A stretch of 64,000 bases of DNA, taken from NCBI GenBank assembly GCA_900550475.1, contig URSA01000016.1, positions 3,021 to 67,020 of the forward strand, given 5' to 3'. Positions 58,690-64,000 of this stretch are shown piece after piece. Source of the DNA: an uncultured Lachnospiraceae bacterium. Lineage in GTDB: Bacteria > Bacillota > Clostridia > Lachnospirales > Lachnospiraceae. Each line of letters opens with the position of its first letter. Within the stretch, counting starts at the first letter, position 1. The position numbers and the translations under genes are program-made. Under the pieces are notes generated by a model. The model worked only from the letters and a program-made list of their open reading frames with translations, was not told where the DNA came from and ran no database searches.

Positions 58690-59981
58690 GGCTCCCGCTT
58701 CCATAAGGGGGGCGCAAAGTGGTTTTTCAAAAGCCTTACGATATGGTTCGGATCCTGATTCTTCACCGTGATATCGCACTGTGCAGGGTCTGTGCCGAAG
58801 CGCTCCAGCTTGTCTAGGGAAAGCTCCTCCATCAGGAAACGGATCATATGGTAGCGGTCGGCAGCCTTGTTGTATATTTTCATATAGGAAAATCCGGGCT
58901 GGTCATCGGAGGGTGTATGCAGGATCTTGTAGCGCTCCGTCCATCCCATTTTCTCCAATTCTTCATATAACGCCTGTGTGCGTTCTGTCCGGTCGAGCAG
59001 CGTAAAGTACACCACATCCCGATCCACGGGAGGCTCCCCTTTCACATAATTGCGGTAGAGGGAACTGTGGAGGGAGGAAAACAGCGCGCGCTCGGCATCG
59101 TTGGTAAAATCCCCATAAAGAATGAGGAGAAGATCCTCAATGATAATGTTGGTAAAGACATGAAATCCCCGTCCTCTCAAAAACGTGTAGAGCTCCTGCG
59201 CTTCCCCGGCAGGGATATAGACCACTTTTTCGTAGTGATGGGTTTTGGTGTCGTAGAGTACGGCGCCGTCCATGGCTATCACGGGCAGCTTCAGGTCAAG
59301 ATCCCGCAGGGGTTCGATCATGGACGCGGGGGTGCGCATGGTAGCGATGGTGAAGTGCATGCCGTCGTTTATCATGCGGTTCAGCTCGGTTTTATTGTGC
59401 GGGGAGAGGGTGTTGTGCGGATTGAGGATCACCTCATCCAATCCCGATACAAAGAGCGTATCCGTGCGCTTGCGGCGCGGGATCCGGATCAGATTCAGGA
59501 AAAGCCCCAGCGAAATGCCGATCATGGTATCGCATACACGATCCAGTACAAAGAGATAAGGGTTGGCGTCCCCCAGATGGTTGACCACGATGCTCAGGTA
59601 GACAACACAGGAAAAATAGGAGGCGTTCTTCTTGTTGCACAGAACCGTGGTGTAGATGACGGGTACGATGAAGAAGGAGAGCAGCAGATAGTGGAGCAGA
59701 TTGTCGTCAAAGTGAAAGACCTTTAACTCCAGCAGAATGAAAAGCAGACCGTAAGCCGCACCGATCCCGGTGCCGATCGTGCGCTGAAGGGCATTGAGAA
59801 CGGTGTTTTTTGTGTAAGGCTGGATGCACCAGAGCACGGCAAGCGCCGAGTAGAAGGGGATTCCGTCCTTCCCTCTCAGAAAATAGATCACAAAGCACAA
59901 AAACACACCAACGGCAGATTTCACGATGCGCATGCCGATGGGCGGCAGATGGGATTCTCTTGCAATATGCATATCCTTCAT
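58686..59981 (-). CDS. FUSC-type membrane protein fused to a degenerate HAD domain
   Basis: The 431-residue product has an N-terminal FUSC/ArAE-like membrane domain (about 15-165, with GTGIGAAYGLLF and FLNLIRIPRRKR) and a C-terminal Cof-type HAD domain (about 175-425). The HAD nucleophile motif DxDGT reads GLDEV (G180, D182), so the nucleophilic Asp is missing while the later loop ATMRT and TGxNG-like AMDGAVLYD remain. GGAGG lies before ATG 59981. FUSC proteins export aromatic acids. The HAD part is probably regulatory or non-enzymatic. Confidence 0.75.
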   Translation of the reverse strand: MKDMHIARESHLPPIGMRIVKSAVGVFLCFVIYFLRGKDGIPFYSALAVLWCIQPYTKNTVLNALQRTIGTGIGAAYGLLFILLELKVFHFDDNLLHYLLLSFFIVPVIYTTVLCNKKNASYFSCVVYLSIVVNHLGDANPYLFVLDRVCDTMIGISLGLFLNLIRIPRRKRTDTLFVSGLDEVILNPHNTLSPHNKTELNRMINDGMHFTIATMRTPASMIEPLRDLDLKLPVIAMDGAVLYDTKTHHYEKVVYIPAGEAQELYTFLRGRGFHVFTNIIIEDLLLILYGDFTNDAERALFSSLHSSLYRNYVKGEPPVDRDVVYFTLLDRTERTQALYEELEKMGWTERYKILHTPSDDQPGFSYMKIYNKAADRYHMIRFLMEELSLDKLERFGTDPAQCDITVKNQDPNHIVRLLKNHFAPPLWKREP

Positions 59982-60097
59982 ACAAACCTCCGTTCCGCGG
60001 ACGCTTTTTTTCTGATAATCATAAATCAAAAAAATTCGTTTTGCAATGGTTTCTTGCTGCGTATACTGAATGGAGTGAAAAAACAGGTGGGACTGCA

Positions 60098-60775
60098 TTG
60101 AAAAGAAAAGAATGGTTTTTTTTGCCGAAGGAAACCGGGCTGTTTGTGTTTCTGCTGCTGACCTGCCTGCTGCTTGCCGCAAAGCCTGAAATATTGCCGG
60201 TGGGCGGGGCAGCGCAGGAAGTGAAAAAAATTGCAATCACCTTTGACGACGGGCCGCACCCCTCCTATACCGCACAGCTGCTGGACGGATTGAAGGAGCG
60301 TGGGATTCACGCCACCTTTTTTGTGACGGGGGAGCATGCGGAGAAAAATCCGGAGCTTATAAAGCGGATGCAGGAGGAAGGGCATCTGATCGGAAACCAT
60401 ACCTACAGCCACATTCAGCTCACCGAGGCAAACCGCGAGCAATTCCGTGAGGAGCTGGTAAAGACAAATGAGATCTTGCAGGAGATTACCGGAACGGAGG
60501 TGATTTTTGTGCGCCCTCCTTACGGGACATGGGATAAGAAATTTGAGACGGAGCTCAATATGTTTCCGGTCTTGTGGAATATTGATCCCTTGGACTGGTG
60601 CTCCCACAACGCCGACTGCGTCGCCAACAAGGTGGTGACAAAGGCTGGGGAGGACGACATCATCCTGCTGCACGATTATTATGCCACCTCCGTGGAGGCG
60701 GCACTAAAAATCGTGGACGAACTGCAGGAAGAAGGGTTTGTATTTGTAACGGTGGATGAAATCCTGTTTGATTAG
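60098..60775 (+). CDS. Polysaccharide deacetylase (NodB/PgdA-like)
   Basis: The 225-residue enzyme probably deacetylates N-acetylglucosamine in peptidoglycan. It has the NodB motifs ITFDDGPHPSY, the metal histidines in NHTYSHIQL, RPPYGTWDKKFE and a C-terminal LLHDYY. An N-terminal hydrophobic segment (about 14-34) acts as membrane anchor or signal. The best start is TTG 60098, behind GGTGGGA, because no ATG with a ribosome site is in frame. It is divergent from the FUSC-HAD gene. Confidence 0.9.
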   Translation: MKRKEWFFLPKETGLFVFLLLTCLLLAAKPEILPVGGAAQEVKKIAITFDDGPHPSYTAQLLDGLKERGIHATFFVTGEHAEKNPELIKRMQEEGHLIGNHTYSHIQLTEANREQFREELVKTNEILQEITGTEVIFVRPPYGTWDKKFETELNMFPVLWNIDPLDWCSHNADCVANKVVTKAGEDDIILLHDYYATSVEAALKIVDELQEEGFVFVTVDEILFD

Positions 60776-60786
60776 AATTATGTAGC

Positions 60787-62136
60787 CTAAGCGTTCTCCG
60801 GCTGTTCTTTGCGGGCGGTCCAGGGGCCGTGTTTGTAGAACATGATCGACAATGCGGTTGCGATGCACCAGCCGATCGGCCATGCACACCAGATTCCGGT
60901 TGCCCCAAGCGGTGTCCTTGAAAAGCAGAAGGCAAGGAGAACACGCAGGATCAGATCGGTAAAGGTTGCGATCATAAAGTCCTTCATCATTCCGGCTCCT
61001 CTCAGGATACCGTCGGCTACCAGCTTTGCGGATACCACAAAGTAGAACGGGGACAGGATCTTCAAATAGGTAAGTCCGGTATTCATGGCAAGCTCTGTGG
61101 GCTCATCCATAAAGAGCTTCAGGACGAGATTTCCGCCGAAGAAGTAGAGCAGAAACAGCGGCAGACTCAGCATCCAGACCAGTTTTATGCCGACCTTGAA
61201 GCCCTGCCTGATGCGGGAGAGCTTCTGGGCGCCCAGATTCTGCGCGGTGTAGTTGGAAATGCCGTTTCCAAGAGTGGTGAAGGAGGTAATGACAAGATTG
61301 TTCAGCTTTACGGCTGCGGAATATCCTGCCATGACCGGAGCGCCAAAGCCGTTGATGATGCTCTGGATCACGATATTTCCAAGGGAGATGAAGCTCTGCT
61401 GCAAGGTGCTGGGAACTGCGATCACGACGATCTGCTTCAAAAGCTGCCAGTCGAAAACAGCAGCCTTTTCCTTGCTTGTGATCTTGGCAAGCCGGAAGAA
61501 TACCACGGCTACCGCCAGAACGCAGCTGATTCCCTGACAGAGAAAGGTTGCCCATGCGACACCGGCAACGCCCATATGGAAGGCCTTCACAAACCAGATG
61601 TCCACGCCGATGTTGGAGAGGGAGGAGACAGCCAGAAAGTAAAAGGGCGTCCTGGAATCTCCCAGCGCGGAGAAAATACCGGTGGCAATATTGTAAAAGA
61701 ACACAAAGGGCAGTCCCCATGCATAGATGTCCAGATAGAGCCTGGAGTCGGCAAACACCTCATCGGGAGTGCGGATCAGCTTAAGCAGCATGCCGGAGCA
61801 TGTGATGCCGACTGCCATCAGGATAAGGCACACCACGGCGCTGAAAATGCAGGCGGTGTAAACAGCGGTTTTCATTCCTCTGTAATCCTTGGCACCGAAC
61901 AGCTTTGAGACGATCACGGAGCAGCCCATATTGCAGCCGAATGCAAAGGCAATAAAAATCAGCGTGATCTCATAGCTGTTGCCGACGGCAGCCAGTGCGT
62001 TTTCCCCTACAAATTTTCCGGCAACCAGACTGTCGGCAATATTATATAACTGTTGAAAAATAATGCTTCCGAACAGGGGCATGCAAAATTTGAAAAGTAC
62101 GGTTTGAGGATCCCCTACGGTCAGATCTTTATTCAT
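60787..62136 (-). CDS. MATE family efflux transporter
   Basis: The 449-residue protein has about twelve helices and the MATE hallmarks (PQTVLFKFCMPLFGSIIFQQ, LYNIADSLVAGKFVGENALA). Its start overlaps the end of a cytidylate kinase-like gene by 8 bases, so the two are co-expressed. A LysR gene lies divergently upstream. The substrate is unknown. Confidence 0.92.
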   Translation of the reverse strand: MNKDLTVGDPQTVLFKFCMPLFGSIIFQQLYNIADSLVAGKFVGENALAAVGNSYEITLIFIAFAFGCNMGCSVIVSKLFGAKDYRGMKTAVYTACIFSAVVCLILMAVGITCSGMLLKLIRTPDEVFADSRLYLDIYAWGLPFVFFYNIATGIFSALGDSRTPFYFLAVSSLSNIGVDIWFVKAFHMGVAGVAWATFLCQGISCVLAVAVVFFRLAKITSKEKAAVFDWQLLKQIVVIAVPSTLQQSFISLGNIVIQSIINGFGAPVMAGYSAAVKLNNLVITSFTTLGNGISNYTAQNLGAQKLSRIRQGFKVGIKLVWMLSLPLFLLYFFGGNLVLKLFMDEPTELAMNTGLTYLKILSPFYFVVSAKLVADGILRGAGMMKDFMIATFTDLILRVLLAFCFSRTPLGATGIWCAWPIGWCIATALSIMFYKHGPWTARKEQPENA

Positions 62137-62749
62137 GTTTTGGCGCCTCCGTTTTCTCCAAAGTTTCCATGATCAATTTGACGCATCCGTCAATGCCGAA
62201 GCTGCTGCTGGATAACATCATGTCATAGCTCGCCGGATGACCCCACGCCGTATCGGAATAGAAGTCAAAGAATTGCCGTCTCATTCTGTTGATATGTTTG
62301 ATCCTGTGGACCGCCTCTTTTTCCCCGATCTGATTTCTCTCCATGACACGCTTTATCTTGTCGTCCTCATCCGCGTAAATGAATACGGAGAGCCTGCTTT
62401 CCTTTGGCAGGATGGAGGAGGCGCAGCGCCCGATGATCACGCAAGGCCCCTGATCCGACAACTGCCGGATAACAGCCGCCTCCGCATTGTATGCCATCTG
62501 GCCGTCGGAATAGAAAGTATTTCCGATTCCGGCGATATCGGCATAGGGATTGCCGCTTAAAAATTGTATGCTTTTGATGGGGGACTCTTCTGTCTTGGAA
62601 ATAAAATCCTCGCTGAGACCGGATTCCAATGCCGCCTTCTTGATCAGCAGCTTATCGTAGCAGGGGATCTTCAGCGCCTCGGACAGTCTTTCTCCGATTT
62701 CACGCCCACCGCTTCCGTACTCTCTGCCGATACAAATGATTTTTTTCAT
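62129..62749 (-). CDS. Cytidylate kinase-like family protein
   Basis: The 206-residue product opens KKIICIGREYGSGGREIGER, a cytidylate kinase-like P-loop variant (GREYGSGG), and contains CVIIGRCASSIL and RIKHINRMRRQFFDFY. This group (distinct from Cmk) is frequent in Clostridia, sometimes next to transporters, and its substrate is unknown. AGAGGTGG lies before ATG 62749; a GTG three codons upstream is a weaker option. It is translationally linked to the MATE gene. Confidence 0.85.
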   Translation of the reverse strand: MKKIICIGREYGSGGREIGERLSEALKIPCYDKLLIKKAALESGLSEDFISKTEESPIKSIQFLSGNPYADIAGIGNTFYSDGQMAYNAEAAVIRQLSDQGPCVIIGRCASSILPKESRLSVFIYADEDDKIKRVMERNQIGEKEAVHRIKHINRMRRQFFDFYSDTAWGHPASYDMMLSSSSFGIDGCVKLIMETLEKTEAPKHE

Positions 62750-62815
62750 GAAAGCCACCTCTTTCTGTCTTGTAACGTTGATTTTTCATGTCGGGTGTAT
62801 TATAATTCGTTACAA

Positions 62816-62832
62816 GATATGTGTAAAATATC
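62816..62832. promoter_or_regulatory. LysR-type operator candidate in the divergent promoter region
   Basis: GATAT (62816-62820) and ATATC (62828-62832) form a dyad around GTGTAAA, giving the T-N11-A pattern of LysR boxes, between TATAAT-like boxes for both directions (62799-62806). Confidence 0.5.
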
Positions 62833-62877
62833 ATTTTTATAAATGAGATATATAAATTTGATATACAAGGTGACGGA

Positions 62878-63768
62878 ATGAACATTAATTACGATTATTA
62901 CAGAGTATTTTATTATGTTGCCAAATATAAAAGCTTTACCGCAGCCGCCAGAGCGCTTCTCAACAACCAGCCCAATGTGACGCGGATGATAAAGAAGCTG
63001 GAGGAGGAGCTGGGCTGCGCCCTGTTTGTGCGGCAGAGGCATGGGGTAACGCTGACGCCGGAGGGGGAGAAGCTGTACGCTCATATCTCCGTTGCCTTTG
63101 AGCATATTTTGTGTGGCGAGGAGGAGATTGCGCGGGACAGGAGTCTGCAATCGGGGATCGTCACGATTGCGGCGAGCGAGATTGCGCTGCACTGCGTATT
63201 GCTCCCCGTACTGAAGAAATTCCGGAAAACCTACCCCGGCGTCCGCATCAGGATTTTAAGTCATTCCACGCCGCAGGCAATCGATGTTTTGCGAAAGGGG
63301 CTGGCGGATTTTTCCATTGTGACGGAGCCGTTTGCACTCCCCGCCGGATTTTGCAGTCACATCCTGCGGAGTATCCGCGAGGTGCCGGTTTGCAGCACCA
63401 CATTCTCCCTCTCCACGGGCACCGTTCTCACGGGGGAACAGTTGAAGCAGTATCCGCTGATCGGATTGGGGGATAAGACAGGCTCCTTTACCTTCTATTC
63501 GGAGCTGTTCAACAAAATGGGCATGCCCTTTATGCCGGATATTGAGGCAGCCACCGCGGAGCAGATCCTGCCCATGATAAAATCGGATCTGGGCATCGGT
63601 TTTGTGCCCACGGATTTTCTGGAGAAGGAAAATATGGAAAATCTGATTATTCTGAATATGAAGCCGCCCATACCGGACAGAAATATCTGCATGTTGAAAC
63701 GGAGGGAATCCTCCCTCAGTATAGCGGCTTCGGAGCTGGAGCACCTGATCCGGGAACAGACTTTTTAA
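62878..63768 (+). CDS. LysR family transcriptional regulator
   Basis: The 296-residue product has the LysR helix-turn-helix (YYRVFYYVAKYKSFTAAARA and NVTRMIKKLEEELG) followed by a substrate-binding effector domain. CAAGGTGACGG precedes ATG 62878. It is divergent from the kinase-like and MATE genes and probably controls them. The stop is followed at once by fragments of a different LysR gene. Confidence 0.93.
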   Translation: MNINYDYYRVFYYVAKYKSFTAAARALLNNQPNVTRMIKKLEEELGCALFVRQRHGVTLTPEGEKLYAHISVAFEHILCGEEEIARDRSLQSGIVTIAASEIALHCVLLPVLKKFRKTYPGVRIRILSHSTPQAIDVLRKGLADFSIVTEPFALPAGFCSHILRSIREVPVCSTTFSLSTGTVLTGEQLKQYPLIGLGDKTGSFTFYSELFNKMGMPFMPDIEAATAEQILPMIKSDLGIGFVPTDFLEKENMENLIILNMKPPIPDRNICMLKRRESSLSIAASELEHLIREQTF

Positions 63769-63775
63769 AAGGAAG

Positions 63776-63869
63776 GTCTACATTTCACAGCCCAGCCTCA
63801 CCAACGCCATACATGAGCTTGAAAAGGAGATGAACATTGTCATCTTCAACAGAACCAACAAGGGCATAC
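63776..63869 (+). pseudogene. Fragment of a LysR-type helix-turn-helix
   Basis: The frame translates to VYISQPSLTNAIHELEKEMN and then IVIFNRTNKGI, the recognition-helix part of a LysR-type regulator, with no start and no effector domain. It is not a copy of the adjacent LysR gene. Its 3' boundary near 63870 joins unrelated sequence. This looks like a remnant from another locus. Confidence 0.75.
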
Positions 63870-63870
63870 G

Positions 63871-64000
63871 CTGCTTGCACACGCCGTGGGCGCAGGGAAA
63901 ACCTTCGAGATGGTTTCGGTGGCAACGAAGAAAGACTTTGAAACAAAGAACCGCAAAAAGTTCTGCGGCAGAATTGCCACCGGCGATTACGATGCCATCA
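63871..64000 (+). pseudogene. Fragment of a mobile-element DEAD-type helicase with internal deletion
   Basis: The frame encodes LLAHAVGAGKTFEMVSVATK followed by KDFETKNRKKFCGRIATGDYDAI up to the window edge. Walker A (GAGKT) matches the large helicase/methylase proteins of integrative elements. In these a segment of several dozen residues normally separates the GAGKTFEMV block from the ATKKDFE block; here they are joined directly, so the gene appears to carry an in-frame deletion and to lack its 5' part. The family comparison is from memory. Confidence 0.65.

Noticed and set aside
62878..63870. LysR fragment at 63776 as a tandem duplicate of the adjacent LysR gene
   Set aside because: The recognition helix differs (ISQPSLTNAIHELEKEM against NNQPNVTRMIKKLEEEL), so it comes from another LysR gene.

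Overview
The window looks like a chromosomal stretch of an anaerobic, spore-forming Firmicute, most likely a Lachnospiraceae-type gut Clostridium. Pointers are an alpha/beta-type small acid-soluble spore protein gene (48995-49195), Gram-positive Shine-Dalgarno sites (AGGAGG type), an intracellular cellobiose phosphorylase, a probable pyrophosphate-type phosphofructokinase, a DUF4250/ASKHA pair, and an iron-sulfur operon of the Firmicute SUF type that uses SufU. The species cannot be fixed from sequence alone.

Layout. 1-3.2 kb: three unrecognised genes, one cut by the left edge, ending in a large membrane protein. 3.2-4.5 kb: MATE transporter. 4.7-10.0 kb: a SUF operon (Rrf2 regulator, SufC, SufB, a SufD-SufS fusion, SufU) behind a dyad-containing promoter. 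10.0-13.8 kb: PHP phosphoesterase, a decarboxylase-type sodium pump beta subunit with a 43-residue gamma-like partner, a five-unit hairpin repeat array, a C15-like peptidase and a GNAT acetyltransferase. 13.9-15.9 kb: tRNA-Arg, cardiolipin synthase, a palindromic interspersed element. 15.9-23.2 kb: cellobiose phosphorylase, divergent LacI regulator and a sugar ABC importer without its own ATPase. 23.3-30.8 kb: DUF1700 protein, an Asn/Gln-rich small protein, an RNA methyltransferase coupled to a degenerate amidase, RdgB, a YfcE-type phosphoesterase, tRNA-Pro, a second copy of the palindromic element, D-2-hydroxyacid dehydrogenase and an ABC-class ATPase. 30.9-32.9 kb: tRNAs Arg, His, Gln, Lys, a MATE transporter and tRNA-Leu. 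33-37.7 kb: MerR regulator, a 1024-residue surface protein with beta-helix repeats and LysM domains, a lipoprotein. 37.9-38.0 kb: a second array of the same 62-bp hairpin repeat. 38.2-42.8 kb: metallo-hydrolase, YfhO-like membrane protein, phosphofructokinase. 42.9-47.8 kb: LacI, glycogen phosphorylase and 4-alpha-glucanotransferase. 47.8-54.5 kb: CYTH protein, DJ-1 protein, spore protein, GH3 beta-glucosidase coupled to a LacI regulator, sodium:alanine symporter. 54.6-60.8 kb: ClpB, DUF4250, ASKHA protein, FUSC-HAD fusion, polysaccharide deacetylase. 60.8-63.8 kb: MATE transporter, cytidylate kinase-like protein and divergent LysR. The right edge carries scrambled fragments of another LysR gene and of a mobile-element helicase.

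How it fits together. Three LacI-controlled sugar loci (cellobiose uptake and phosphorolysis, maltodextrin/glycogen phosphorolysis, beta-glucoside hydrolysis), each with a CG-centred palindrome near its promoter, feed glucose and glucose-1-phosphate into glycolysis, where the phosphofructokinase at 41.6 kb may spend pyrophosphate instead of ATP. The SUF operon supplies Fe-S clusters, probably under cluster-sensing feedback.

Most unusual items: a 62-bp tandem repeat that encodes two hairpins per unit and occurs at two separate intergenic loci; a palindromic element present twice; the SufD-SufS fusion; two membrane proteins whose enzyme-like domains have lost their catalytic residues; the Asn/Gln-rich small protein; and several promoters built into inverted repeats.
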